A stretch of 64,000 nucleotides of DNA from Bacteroidota bacterium (lineage in GTDB: Bacteria > Bacteroidota > Rhodothermia > Balneolales > HLUCCA01): positions 222,420 to 286,419 of the forward strand of contig JAFIEZ010000008.1 in the NCBI GenBank assembly GCA_020832235.1. The letters run 5' to 3'. The notes below the pieces were generated by a model that was given only the letters and a program-made list of their open reading frames with translations, was not told the origin of the DNA and did not search any database. Both the position numbers and the translations under genes were made by a program. Positions 1-11,760 of this stretch are shown piece after piece. The number at the start of each line of letters is the position of its first letter. The stretch's first letter is position 1.

Positions 1-19
1 ACATTGAGTTAAGCACAAG

Positions 20-191
20 TTATCCACATTGAAATAAACATGTTAATGTGCTGAGCGGCAATAGATTACGAAAAAAAAATTAGATGTTGTCGCAATTCAG
101 GTTTAGCTCATAACATTGCGATAACAGTAAATTTTAACGGTTTTGCAAAACAGAAAGAAATCTCAATAAAGTTTTCCACAGGTTATCAACA
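20..191. promoter_or_regulatory. AT-rich region with DnaA-box-like 9-mers (candidate replication origin or DnaA-binding region)
   Basis: TTATCCACA at 20-28, TTTTCCACA at 172-180, TTATCAACA at 183-191, in an AT-rich non-coding stretch at the window edge. Confidence 0.4.
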
Positions 192-353
192 CGCTAAAAT
201 GCTGTCAAGTGTTGACATTTAGAAAAGTTTTTTTTTGCCATTATTTTTTCCCCTGTAACGAAGATTTTATCTGTCTTAACCTTCTTCATTTGCTTGTCTT
301 TTATGCGGTTACACATGCTCCCAGGCTATGGTATGATGTTGAAAAAAAAGTGA

Positions 354-1220
354 TCATTTCTGGTGAAAAAAAATCTCAGCAAATCGCCGCCTGTCCGACA
401 TGTCTGAGTGAATGGTAACGTTGCAAAGATCCCTGCAAAAAAAAGGCTCTTTTTCTATTTCATGCTCGAGGTGGAGCTCGAAATAAAGCTTGCCTGCTTC
501 GGTTAGAGTTGCTTGTGCGTACGCAGCGATATGTTCGTATACGGAAGAGCGGTTCTCGCAAAACAATGCCATTGCCGGCTCATAGTTTTTAACCTGGGGG
601 TCTAATTCACCTGCCTCATCGTGATGGATATACGGGGGATTAGAAACAATAACATCCCACTGATGTGTGCCCATTTCGTGTAAACGAAACAAATCGGCAT
701 TGGCAAACTTCACCGCTACGGAATTGCTCTCGGCATTATGGCGTGCTATTTCCAATGCATCGTTGCTGAGATCAATTCCATGTACCTCCCACTCCGGTCG
801 CTCTTTTGCAAGGGCTACAGCAATACAGCCCGATCCGGTTCCAATATCCAGAATACGTGTTGGCTTATGGTCGTGGTTATTTAATATGTGTTCCACCAGC
901 TCTTCAGTCTCCGGACGCGGAATTAAAACTCCGGGAGCCACTTTAATCTCACTGTTATAAAAAGAGGTGCTGCCTGTTATATACTGAAGAGGCTCGTGGC
1001 GGGTTCTCCTCTTCACAAAGTCCCGAATAATGGCGAGTTCTGCAGAGGTAAAGGGCCGGTCGAACTGTACATACAGATTGAGCCGCTTTGTATGTAAAGC
1101 GGAAGCCACAAGCCATTCAATACTCAATCGGGGTGAGGCTACATTTTTGTCTGCAAACCACTGCGTACCCCACTCGAGCATACGAAGTACCGTCCATGTT
1201 TCTCCCTTAGAACTACTCAT
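354..1220 (-). CDS. prmC: Peptide chain release factor N5-glutamine methyltransferase
   Basis: ILDIGTGSGCIAVALA SAM motif and the NPPYI catalytic motif typical of PrmC/HemK. Confidence 0.93.
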   Translation of the reverse strand: MSSSKGETWTVLRMLEWGTQWFADKNVASPRLSIEWLVASALHTKRLNLYVQFDRPFTSAELAIIRDFVKRRTRHEPLQYITGSTSFYNSEIKVAPGVLIPRPETEELVEHILNNHDHKPTRILDIGTGSGCIAVALAKERPEWEVHGIDLSNDALEIARHNAESNSVAVKFANADLFRLHEMGTHQWDVIVSNPPYIHHDEAGELDPQVKNYEPAMALFCENRSSVYEHIAAYAQATLTEAGKLYFELHLEHEIEKEPFFCRDLCNVTIHSDMSDRRRFAEIFFHQK

Positions 1221-1238
1221 TCGGGGCTGCAGACCCTT

Positions 1239-1604
1239 TTATTTTTCGGATACATCCTGAACGGTGAGGCCAAATCGTTTGCCATAGTCCAGTATGTAGT
1301 CGGTTACAGCTTCATTTAGTGGCGTTTCCCCCTCGGGATTACTTCCACGGAAACCCATTCTGCCTCCGGTAGAAATTACATCAGCACGTATGGACGTACC
1401 CGTGTAATGAAGCAGCAGTGTAACGGAAATACTGGAGTTCATCAATTTATTGTGCTCCTCGTATACCATTATGTTAACCGAAGTTTTGTCTGCGTTGTTT
1501 ACAGAATAGTGATATTGTGGCGCTGAAGCTTCAAGTATTACCTTGCTCATGCGCTCGAGGGTATCGGATGGACCGAAAACCATTAATTTTCTGGTTGTAC
1601 TCAT
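1239..1604 (-). CDS. Hypothetical protein, 121 aa
   Basis: Intact ORF directly upstream of prmC on the same strand; no family recognised. Confidence 0.6.
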   Translation of the reverse strand: MSTTRKLMVFGPSDTLERMSKVILEASAPQYHYSVNNADKTSVNIMVYEEHNKLMNSSISVTLLLHYTGTSIRADVISTGGRMGFRGSNPEGETPLNEAVTDYILDYGKRFGLTVQDVSEK

Positions 1605-1838
1605 TCCTATTTAAGGTTATCCTTCATTTGTTGGTCTGTATAATGGCAAAGAATATACGTATATAAGGAATGTTTTTTAAATCCATGTTTTACTTTGCCG
1701 GTTCCTGGGTATGTTAGCTTCCTGATGTGTACTCTATATATACGATATCATGCGCTAAATCGTTCTGATTAAGATGTGTACATTTCAGTTTGTCTGCTAA
1801 TAGCCATCATTTTTAACTTTATTGTCAAGTTGTTTACC

Positions 1839-2687
1839 ATGAGTCAACGCCTCTTCATCTTTGCTGCCGTATTCGTTTTTGTAACGTCACTCCCGCTGAC
1901 GTCTGCAGGGCAACCGGGTATTGAACCGCCGGTGCGTGGCGTTGATACCTTCCGTACACCACTAGACGACGACCTCAGGCGTGCTGCTGCATTTAATCTG
2001 GTTCTGAACAACTTTGGCTTCGGCATAGCTGGGGAGTATCGCCGCGTAGTAAGCCCTCTGTCGGAGATTTATGCAGAATTACAGATTACAGCATTGCGCG
2101 ACGTGACCGAACAGAACTACCAGTTCTTCGGACAACAGATAATCCCAAATAAACGGAATCGGGTGTTGTCATTTCCGCTTACGCTCGGTTTCAAGCACAG
2201 GATATTTCCCCAGCCTATTTCCGATAACTTCCGTTTTTTTGTAAGTGCTCAGGGCGGCCCTACACTAGCATTTATTTATCCATACTATAATGCTGCAACC
2301 GTTCGCTTTGTGATGGAGGACGACCTGGCTACTGCCGGTAACCTCAACGATATTGTTCAGATTGGCAGGGTTGAGGCTAACATCGGTCAATTCGTGAATG
2401 ATGTATTTCAGGGCTGGGGCGATGGCGACTGGATGCTGGGTACCGCAGGTCAGATTGGTATAGGCGTTGACTTCGGAGAGCGCTTTAACAACGTAACTAC
2501 GTTGAAAATTGGTTTCACGTTCAGTCATTTTGCCCAGGGTATACAAGTTATGGATCCGCTAAATGCTGTAGGCATAATTCCAACACCCGATTTCGACAGT
2601 GATGTATTTGTACTGCGTGAAGGTACGCCAAAACAGACGTTTTTCGGCTCGCCATTTATCACACTCTCATTCGGGAATATGTGGTAG
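1839..2687 (+). CDS. Secreted/outer-membrane hypothetical protein (beta-barrel-like)
   Basis: N-terminal signal peptide MSQRLFIFAAVFVFVTSLPLTSAGQ; pattern of alternating aromatic strands; start chosen at internal ATG. Confidence 0.6.
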   Translation: MSQRLFIFAAVFVFVTSLPLTSAGQPGIEPPVRGVDTFRTPLDDDLRRAAAFNLVLNNFGFGIAGEYRRVVSPLSEIYAELQITALRDVTEQNYQFFGQQIIPNKRNRVLSFPLTLGFKHRIFPQPISDNFRFFVSAQGGPTLAFIYPYYNAATVRFVMEDDLATAGNLNDIVQIGRVEANIGQFVNDVFQGWGDGDWMLGTAGQIGIGVDFGERFNNVTTLKIGFTFSHFAQGIQVMDPLNAVGIIPTPDFDSDVFVLREGTPKQTFFGSPFITLSFGNMW

Positions 2688-2709
2688 ACAGGCCTAACTG
2701 CCACTGGCT

Positions 2710-3522
2710 TCAACTTGTAGTCCATTCCAATTCGTCTGCCAGGACTTGGAAAAAAGCTTCCGGCTGTCGAAGCATAGGAACATGTCCGCCCATCGGGATC
2801 TCCACAGTTCGCACGTCCTTGAAAAAGCGTGCAATTTTTTTATGGTAACCGAAAGGGAGCATACCGTCGTCGCGGCCCATAATCAAGGTTGTTCTGCCCG
2901 TGTAAACAGATAGTATAGGCAAAAGGCCCAAGGCGCGCGGACTGGTATATGGGTAGCTCATGGTGAGTTTATGGAACACTTTACCCATCATGATTAACTT
3001 TTCCGGATTTATATCCGGTGCAATGCGCAGCAATCCTTTTTGCATCAGCCAATCTTGCTGCAGCAGAAAACGCAGTGGCTGACGGCGGAACAACCTGAAC
3101 AGAATATCCTCTTTGGGATGAAATCCGCCGGGAGCTACCAGAATAAGGCGTGAAAACAGAGCAGGGTCATGTATGGCAGCCGCAGATAGTATTCTACAGC
3201 CAAAGGAATGCGCCACAACAGGTACTTCCTGAATTCCCAGAGATCTGAGCAGACCGGTTAATGCCTCTGCAAAACGTACAATATTCAGATCAGGCTGCGT
3301 TTCAGGATCTTCACCGTTATGATAAGGAAGACCAATCGACAACATGGATTTACCTTGGTCGATAATCTGAGGGGCAATCAGGTGCCATGTTCGGGTAGAT
3401 GCAGCAAAACCATGAATTCCAATCAGGTCTGGTTTACCTGTACCCCATTGCATCCAACGAATTCTGAAGCCGCCAATATTCCACTCCCCATAAAGAGGAT
3501 CACGCTGTTCGGAGGAAGTCAT
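2710..3522 (-). CDS. Alpha/beta hydrolase
   Basis: GIHGFAAS oxyanion region, VAHSFG nucleophile elbow, GRDDG and GGH motifs. Confidence 0.85.
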   Translation of the reverse strand: MTSSEQRDPLYGEWNIGGFRIRWMQWGTGKPDLIGIHGFAASTRTWHLIAPQIIDQGKSMLSIGLPYHNGEDPETQPDLNIVRFAEALTGLLRSLGIQEVPVVAHSFGCRILSAAAIHDPALFSRLILVAPGGFHPKEDILFRLFRRQPLRFLLQQDWLMQKGLLRIAPDINPEKLIMMGKVFHKLTMSYPYTSPRALGLLPILSVYTGRTTLIMGRDDGMLPFGYHKKIARFFKDVRTVEIPMGGHVPMLRQPEAFFQVLADELEWTTS

Positions 3523-4183
3523 GTAGCCATTTTTCCGGTTTTTCCATGGAATGAAGAATCAAGTCGGGACGATGCTGATTCAGTTCGTTTTCAGAAAACG
3601 GTCCTGTAGTTACGGCAATACATTGAGCCTTGTAATGGCGCGCGCAGGCCACATCGTTCGGTGTATCACCAATAATGATGATGTCTTCCTGTGAAAAGGT
3701 GCGATTGAATGCTGCTTCAGCTTTTTGGTGTGCTATGGCTGGCAGGGCGTTTCTATCGGCATGCTCACAACCAAAGGCACCAAAACTAAAGTGGTGATGC
3801 AGATCGGCATGTCTTAGTTTGGTAAATGCAGCATCCTCAAAATTTCCGGTGAGCAAGCCAAAAGGTATTTGTTGTTCTGTACACCAGGCAATGGTTTCAT
3901 TAACACCAGCATGAACTTCTACCCAGTCGGGTTGCACGGCTCTGCTCAATTCGGTGATATACCGATGTTTTACTTCTTCGAAACGAGTTGTATGTTGAGC
4001 TGCCGAACCCATTAGATCAGAAAAAATGGCCTTATCGGTACGCCCCGCGAATGAAATTCCGGTATGATCTACTTCATTGAGGTCGAGTTCCTGCAGCAGT
4101 GCCGCAATCATGGAACGCATTTTTTGATGGCTTACTGAAAGCAGCGTGCCATCAATATCGAATAATATTAATTTATGTTGCAT
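3500..4183 (-). CDS. HAD family hydrolase
   Basis: DIDGTLL motif I, GLLTGN motif II, IIGDTPNDVACA motif IV; overlaps the hydrolase start. Confidence 0.88.
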   Translation of the reverse strand: MQHKLILFDIDGTLLSVSHQKMRSMIAALLQELDLNEVDHTGISFAGRTDKAIFSDLMGSAAQHTTRFEEVKHRYITELSRAVQPDWVEVHAGVNETIAWCTEQQIPFGLLTGNFEDAAFTKLRHADLHHHFSFGAFGCEHADRNALPAIAHQKAEAAFNRTFSQEDIIIIGDTPNDVACARHYKAQCIAVTTGPFSENELNQHRPDLILHSMEKPEKWLHDFLRTA

Positions 4184-4237
4184 AAGAAAGAAGATAAGCA
4201 GTAGCTCGCCCTAATGACGTAAAAATCCGTTTTTTCG

Positions 4238-4311
4238 ACAAAAAAAACCACCAATCCGCTCCTGTCTTTAAATTTCAGAGGTAATGACAGTAATTCATGC
4301 GAACTGGTGGT
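4238..4311 (-). terminator. Structured terminator downstream of the LytS/LytTR operon
   Basis: On the minus strand ACCACCA...CTGTC...GACAG...TGGTGGT followed by a T-run (TTTTTTTTG). Confidence 0.45.
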
Positions 4312-4518
4312 ATGCGCCTCAGTGGTAACGTCTCTCTTGTGGCGTGTCTATGTATGTTTGAGTATTTACAAACTACTCAAACGAACCGCTTCGCATATTT
4401 GCTTCTGTATAATCGGCAGCGTTTAAATGATGAACGGTCTAAAGATTTCAATCATCGGCTTTTCTAATCGAGGTAAGTAAAGTAACAGCATGAGGTTGTA
4501 CGCCTCTACCGTAAATAA

Positions 4519-7500
4519 TCAGCGCAGAGGCATCAAAACAGATGCCCGAACCCCGGTTATCTCACCGTTATTATCGGTCATATTATCAATTTCAATACGC
4601 CATTTCAGACCGTTTTCCTTCGCCAGAATCGCCAGACGCTGTTCAACCAGCGTTACGCCCAGCGATAGACGATTCCCCTCTATGGTGGGCCTCCGGTCAT
4701 TTTTTAGTCCCGTTCCATTATCGATAATCACTACTTCCAATTGTTCATCATCCGACCGTTTCACACAGATCGTAATTTCCCCTGCGGCGCCTTTTGGCAT
4801 AATTCCATGAATAATGGCATTTTCTACAAAGGGTTGCAGTAACATGGATGGAATGTGTGTTGTTATAGTATCAACGTCTTGCGCTATGTGTTTTATAAAG
4901 CTTACCGGATGCGGCAGTCTGCTTGATTCTACAGACACATACAATTCCAGCCGATCCAGCTCCTCAGACAGGGAGGTGGTACGCTGATAGGCCGAATCTA
5001 ATTGTTTCCGAATGAGTTTGGAGAAATCAACCAGCAGTTTCGATGCTTTTACTTTGTCGTCTTTCAAAATTTGATAGCGGATGTTATTCAAAATATTGAA
5101 AACAAAATGCGGACTCATCATTGCCTGAAGGGCCTGATATTCCAGTTCGTTAATCTGACGTTGATATTGATGCTTCTCTTCCTCTTTTTTTTGTATCAGC
5201 CTGATGCGATAGTTGAATAGCAATAGTATTCCGCTCAGTGCAAGAACAAGGCTTATTGCCCATACCCAGGGAAGCATCCACCACGGTCGCAGAATGGTAA
5301 AATGATGCGCTATCATATGACTACCGGCGTTGCCGTCGCTCGTAAATGCTTCTGCCTCGAACACGTAATGCCCCGGTGGTATGCTACGGTAGGTGACTTC
5401 ATTATTCGCTGTGACAGACCAGTCTTCGGTGGAATTAACTTCACGCAGACGATATCGGTACAAAAGCCGGTCGGCGTCATGAAAAAGCAGTCCGGTAAAG
5501 GTAAATGACCATTGATTGTTATAGTGATCTACTACATCTGGAAAATTATGCGTGTAAAGTTGATCATTGACGATAATGGTATATAAATGGAACGGTACCA
5601 GCGTGGGTGATGCTCCGCTCTCTGCCCTGTCTAAGCTTAGAATGGTATTATCTCCACTAAGCCATAGATTGTGCTCTCTTAACTGTATATGGCGAATCTG
5701 TGTGCCAAATAGTCTGCCACTAAAATAGCGTATTCCCTGTGGCAACCGGTCAAGCTGAAAATCCAGTTCAAGTTCGGGGCTTAACGGTATAAGACTTATT
5801 CCCGTGCCGGTTGAAATCCAAAGGGTGTGTTGGTCATATGCAATGGTTTTTACCAGGTCGTCGGCCAGACCATTATCAACGTGTATCTGATGTAGCTTTT
5901 CGTTATTAGTGTTGTATATCCACACGCCCGATCCATGTGTGGCCACTGCAACAATACCATTGTAAAGATACTCGATTTTGGTAATCTGCTGATTACGGAA
6001 CTCCTCTGGCAAAGCTGTCAGCTCAAGGTGTTCATCAAACCGATACAGTCCATTGATGGATCCGACCCAGAGATTGTTTGCATTGCAGGCCTTCAGTGAA
6101 GTAATGCGTTGATTTAAAATCCGTTCAAAGGCATCCGGAGTATCAACGTGTGCAACGTATAATCCGTCAATGGCACCATAGAAGAGTCTGTTATTGGAGT
6201 AAACGAGTTGCTTACCAGACAGAGCGGTTATTTTGTCGGTGGTTGTAAGACGGTTCCCTTGTCTGTTGACCAGATAGAATGTAGTAGCCGTTACAATTCC
6301 CAGTCGACCATCAGGAAGTTCTGTGAAGTCTTCCACACTAATATTGATCGGACGAATCTCATCCCATGTCACCTCTGTATAGGTTCCAGCTGTATCAAAT
6401 ACAAAAATCCTCCCACTGTCGGTACCATACCATTGGTACCCGTCGCTGCTGGTGAACGAACTCCGGATTGAAAAATCGAACAAGTTATGCTTTGCTGCGA
6501 TGTTCTGGATATTTCCAAAGCTGCGGTCAATTCGGTAAATACCATTTCTAACGGTTGTTATCCATACCGATTCCTGATTGTCAAAAGTAACAGATGTAAT
6601 GGTTTTGCCGGGGAGCAGGTGCGATACCTTCTGCTGTGTATTTTTGCCATCGTAATTGTAGAAATGTACACCGTCTGCAATGGTTCCCACGGCCAGGTAG
6701 ACACTGTTAACCGTACGTGTAACGAATGTGATTTCCGCCTGAATTCCGAGCTGGTTTTTGTGGATGGTGTAAGGAGGCGAGGAAGCGGCTGAACCGGAAT
6801 AGACGATCCCACTTCGAGATGGGATTAGAAAACTGCCCTGATGCGTTTGCTGGTGTTGAATCACCCGATAGTTAATGTCGTTTTTCTCAATCCATTTACC
6901 CGTAGCGAAATCCAGATAATAGGTATTCAGTGATGTTCCTGCATGAATAACATTATCCTCGTCTACCCATGCCTGGCGTATGGTATGTACCAACCCTTCC
7001 GACCCAAATTTCTCAATCTGATTGTCGGAGCTTACCCTGTAAATGCTGGCATCCTGACTAAAAAACCAGATAGCCTGGTCATGGTCTTCAAAAACGGAAA
7101 CCAACATATTGCCGAAACGAAGTCGGGCGAGCAGACTGTCGTTCGAAGGATTGAAAAAGGTGTTGTTTTGGAAGTAGGATGGTACCCCGTTAAAGCTCAG
7201 AAACCATAATCTTTGCTGAGAGTCCTGATAAATATAAAATATTTCGTTACCGCCAAGACCGTCTTGCGTAGTGAAATGCCTGAAGCGATTTCCATCAAAC
7301 CGGCTGACACCAGAATCGGTAGCGAACCACATATACCCAAAATCGTCCTGCATGCTGTGGTGCACAACATTAGATACCAACCCGTTGTTGGTGTTGTAAT
7401 TGGGGAAATCAAAATGCATAGGTTGTGCTATAGTTGCGACAGAAAAAAGGGAACATATCGCAGCTAAAACGAAACACAGGCGTTGTGCGTACATAACCGG

Positions 7501-7539
7501 GTTATTCGAAGAATTCATTGCGAAGTCCGGTAATTTCAA
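4519..7539 (-). CDS. Sensor histidine kinase with two-component-regulator beta-propeller and Y_Y_Y domain, LytS-type kinase
   Basis: Repeated propeller motifs (DDFGYMWFATDSGVSRFDG), Y_Y_Y-like extracellular domain, TM helix, LQAMMSPHFVFNILN His_kinase motif, ATPase region NAIIHGI. Confidence 0.88.
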   Translation of the reverse strand: MKLPDFAMNSSNNPVMYAQRLCFVLAAICSLFSVATIAQPMHFDFPNYNTNNGLVSNVVHHSMQDDFGYMWFATDSGVSRFDGNRFRHFTTQDGLGGNEIFYIYQDSQQRLWFLSFNGVPSYFQNNTFFNPSNDSLLARLRFGNMLVSVFEDHDQAIWFFSQDASIYRVSSDNQIEKFGSEGLVHTIRQAWVDEDNVIHAGTSLNTYYLDFATGKWIEKNDINYRVIQHQQTHQGSFLIPSRSGIVYSGSAASSPPYTIHKNQLGIQAEITFVTRTVNSVYLAVGTIADGVHFYNYDGKNTQQKVSHLLPGKTITSVTFDNQESVWITTVRNGIYRIDRSFGNIQNIAAKHNLFDFSIRSSFTSSDGYQWYGTDSGRIFVFDTAGTYTEVTWDEIRPINISVEDFTELPDGRLGIVTATTFYLVNRQGNRLTTTDKITALSGKQLVYSNNRLFYGAIDGLYVAHVDTPDAFERILNQRITSLKACNANNLWVGSINGLYRFDEHLELTALPEEFRNQQITKIEYLYNGIVAVATHGSGVWIYNTNNEKLHQIHVDNGLADDLVKTIAYDQHTLWISTGTGISLIPLSPELELDFQLDRLPQGIRYFSGRLFGTQIRHIQLREHNLWLSGDNTILSLDRAESGASPTLVPFHLYTIIVNDQLYTHNFPDVVDHYNNQWSFTFTGLLFHDADRLLYRYRLREVNSTEDWSVTANNEVTYRSIPPGHYVFEAEAFTSDGNAGSHMIAHHFTILRPWWMLPWVWAISLVLALSGILLLFNYRIRLIQKKEEEKHQYQRQINELEYQALQAMMSPHFVFNILNNIRYQILKDDKVKASKLLVDFSKLIRKQLDSAYQRTTSLSEELDRLELYVSVESSRLPHPVSFIKHIAQDVDTITTHIPSMLLQPFVENAIIHGIMPKGAAGEITICVKRSDDEQLEVVIIDNGTGLKNDRRPTIEGNRLSLGVTLVEQRLAILAKENGLKWRIEIDNMTDNNGEITGVRASVLMPLR

Positions 7540-8317
7540 ATACTTTTTCCATGAACTCTGTCTGTTTGCGTCGCGAAACCGGAATCTTGAGTCCTGATGA
7601 AGTTTCGCAGATATTCCCTTCTGTTTGAGAGAAGCTGCTTAAGTGGTTGAGATTCAGCAAAAAACTCTTATGACACCGGTAAAAGTAGTCGGGCAAGGTT
7701 TGTTCCAGCTCCCCCAGCGACTTGGTTATCAACATTTTATGGCCGTTTTTCAGATACACGGTAGTGTAGTTCCCGTCGGCTTCCATACACTCAATAGAGT
7801 CGGCATCTACAACTTTGAATCCACCGGTGGTGGGAATGTAGAGTTTTTTCTGAAACCCGTTTGAGGACTTGATTCGTTGTACATCCTCCAGCAAGCTGTC
7901 GATTTTCCGTTGGTAGTCGGTGGATATGGCCCCTTCTGTTCCTTTTGTGCTTAGCTTTTCAATAAGCCTTTTTTCGGTAGCCTGAAGCTCGTCGGTGTCG
8001 ATAGGTTTTAGCAGGAAGTCGAAGGCATTGGTTTTCAGAGCCCGAATCGCATAATGTTCATGTGCCGTAACAAAGACGATATGAAAATCGGGATTCGGAA
8101 ACGATTCGAGCAGGGAAAATCCATCTTTCCCGGGCATTTCAACATCCAGAAAAATTACATCCGGAGGATTTTTTTCAATTTGAGTAATGGCCTCGTCTAC
8201 AGATGCAGCCATGGCAGTAACCAGGGTTTGCTCGCAGTACGACTCCAGCAAAATGCGAAGCAGATCGCGATTGGCAAACTCATCATCAACGATTAGTGCT
8301 TTAAGTTTTATACTCAT
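7502..8317 (-). CDS. LytTR family response regulator
   Basis: Receiver domain IVDDE...VIFLDVEMPG...TAH; C-terminal LytTR domain; overlaps the kinase start. Confidence 0.9.
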   Translation of the reverse strand: MSIKLKALIVDDEFANRDLLRILLESYCEQTLVTAMAASVDEAITQIEKNPPDVIFLDVEMPGKDGFSLLESFPNPDFHIVFVTAHEHYAIRALKTNAFDFLLKPIDTDELQATEKRLIEKLSTKGTEGAISTDYQRKIDSLLEDVQRIKSSNGFQKKLYIPTTGGFKVVDADSIECMEADGNYTTVYLKNGHKMLITKSLGELEQTLPDYFYRCHKSFLLNLNHLSSFSQTEGNICETSSGLKIPVSRRKQTEFMEKVFEITGLRNEFFE

Positions 8318-8538
8318 TCGGGAATCTACGCTAAAGTGTTCAGTGCCGGGTAACAGATTCTGCAGATCTACCGGTACCGGAGGACCGCCGTTGGCAGTAT
8401 ATTCCGATTATGGCAATATGCTAAAAAAAACGGAATCATGTAGACAGTAACTGCAATGAAACCCCTTCCATACGTTTTCTATTCCGCCGTTTTTGCCGTA
8501 CCTTACAGGCATCCACCTAACTAAAATAATAGGGATAA

Positions 8539-9822
<1,284 letters not shown>

Positions 9823-10018
9823 GATTCGTTACACAGATTACGGCTGACAGGTTCGGTTTTCTTGGAAACCGTACGGCATGTTAGGTTTGCCAGAGCGTTG
9901 CAATGGCAGGTCTTTCGTTTTTCAGCATTGTAATCAATCGTGTAAAGCGATACATTCGCAGGGAGGACGATGCACAACGTATCGTCCTCCTGTTATTTTT
10001 AATCCAATTATCCGTTAC

Positions 10019-10303
10019 ATGAATATTTATGTAGGTAATCTGGCGTGGAAAGCCAAAAAACAAGACCTGACGGAATTGTTTCAACATTTTGGCGAGGTGA
10101 CCAGAGCATTTATCGTACGCGACAAACGTACCAGAAGGTCGAAAGGCTTCGGATTTGTTGAAATGGAAGAGGAAGAAGCTGCCAGAGCCGCCATCGAAGC
10201 ACTCAACAACACCGTGTTTCTGGAGCGTGCCATCGTTGTGAACGAAGCGCATCCGCGAAAAGACGATGACGACGAAGATACCGACGAATTTGACGAGGAG
10301 TAG
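10019..10303 (+). CDS. RNA-binding protein, single RRM domain
   Basis: MNIYVGNLAW (RNP2) and KGFGFVEM (RNP1), acidic C-terminus; start set at the internal ATG of the 9878 ORF. Confidence 0.9.
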   Translation: MNIYVGNLAWKAKKQDLTELFQHFGEVTRAFIVRDKRTRRSKGFGFVEMEEEEAARAAIEALNNTVFLERAIVVNEAHPRKDDDDEDTDEFDEE

Positions 10304-10390
10304 TTTCAGGCTGCACCGTCTTTTCTCATCATGGATGTGTAGCCTTGCCGGGGGTGCCGGCCAACTGCTTATCTTGACTCCCTTTACACT

Positions 10391-11557
10391 ATGCTAATTA
10401 CCAGGTTGTCGCTTACAGGTTTTCGCAATCATGTGGATACCGCTGTTGCCTGGTCGCCTCGCTTGAATATCATCACCGGTCCGAACGGCGCCGGCAAAAC
10501 GAACCTGATTGATGCCATTCATTACCTGTGTATGAGCCGCAGTTTTGTAGCTGCCACCGATCAGTATGTAGTCACCACCGGGGAGAAGATGTTCTCGGTG
10601 GAGGGGACCTTCGAGGGTGCTATTCGCAGCAAAGCCTTTACCGTGCGCTGCTCCTACTCCCGCGGGGACGGGAAGAAGATCTTTGTGAACGACAGTCCGC
10701 TGGACCGACTCTCAGACCTCATCGGACGTGTTCCGGTGGTGGTGCTGAGTCCCGATGATAAGAAACTGACCAGTGAAGGCCCTGCCGAAAGGCGTTCGTT
10801 TCTGGACGCTTTTATTGCCCAGCTTTCTTCGGCCTATTTACGCGATCTGATGGACTATCGCAGGGTGCTCAAACAACGCAACGCCCTTTTGGGCGAATAC
10901 CGCATGAGTCGCGACACCATGAAATCTATGATCGAGCCCTGGGATATGCAGCTTGTAGCTGCCGGAAGCCGCATAGTACATACCCGGGCTGTCACGCTGG
11001 ACCGATATGCTTCGTATCTGGAGCAGGGCTACGAAACCATAGCGGGAATCGGGCATAAACCGGCGTTTGAATATAAGTCGAATGTGGATGGATATTCGAA
11101 TATTCGCATAAACAAAAGTAATGAATCGTCCGACTTACTCACCCGCATCCAGGAAACCTATGCACGGTTGCTTGAAGAGAGCTTCGACAAAGACCGTGAA
11201 CGGCAGCAGACCAGTGTTGGTCCCCATCGCGACGATATCGTCTTTTATCTCAACGAACTCGAATTACGCAAATTCGGCTCCCAGGGTCAACATCGACTTT
11301 TCGCCCTCGCCCTGAAACTGGCCCAGCGCTCGTACTACGCCGACGAGCTGGGCGACCTCCCCATATTTCTGCTGGATGATGTGTTTGGCGACCTGGATCC
11401 CGGTAAAACCAGCGTACTGCTCGAAATGCTGCTCGCCCAGACCGGACAGGTGTTCATCACAGCCGCGAACCGAAACCTGTTCACCGACTTTTTTACACCA
11501 TCCAAAGAGCAAGACGCTTTTTTCTCGGTCGAAGCAGGGGCAGTGAGTATTTCATAA
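10391..11557 (+). CDS. recF: DNA replication/repair protein RecF
   Basis: Walker A ITGPNGAGKTNLIDAI, signature SVGPHRDDI...SQGQHRLFALALKLA, Walker B IFLLDDVFGDLD. Confidence 0.94.
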   Translation: MLITRLSLTGFRNHVDTAVAWSPRLNIITGPNGAGKTNLIDAIHYLCMSRSFVAATDQYVVTTGEKMFSVEGTFEGAIRSKAFTVRCSYSRGDGKKIFVNDSPLDRLSDLIGRVPVVVLSPDDKKLTSEGPAERRSFLDAFIAQLSSAYLRDLMDYRRVLKQRNALLGEYRMSRDTMKSMIEPWDMQLVAAGSRIVHTRAVTLDRYASYLEQGYETIAGIGHKPAFEYKSNVDGYSNIRINKSNESSDLLTRIQETYARLLEESFDKDRERQQTSVGPHRDDIVFYLNELELRKFGSQGQHRLFALALKLAQRSYYADELGDLPIFLLDDVFGDLDPGKTSVLLEMLLAQTGQVFITAANRNLFTDFFTPSKEQDAFFSVEAGAVSIS

Positions 11558-11760
11558 TGCCAATGAGACACCTTTCTCTGAGTAGATGCAGGGGCAGTTA
11601 GGATTGCGTAGTACTTACCCCGCCTGCTTTTTCTCAGTACAGACTGAGTCGTACACTATGGTCAGCAAGACGGCCTTCAAAAAGTCCCGACATGCCTTTC
11701 TACAAGCACATCCTAAAATGATAAACGTATCGGGTTGTCATCCCTGCCAGAAATTCTCCC

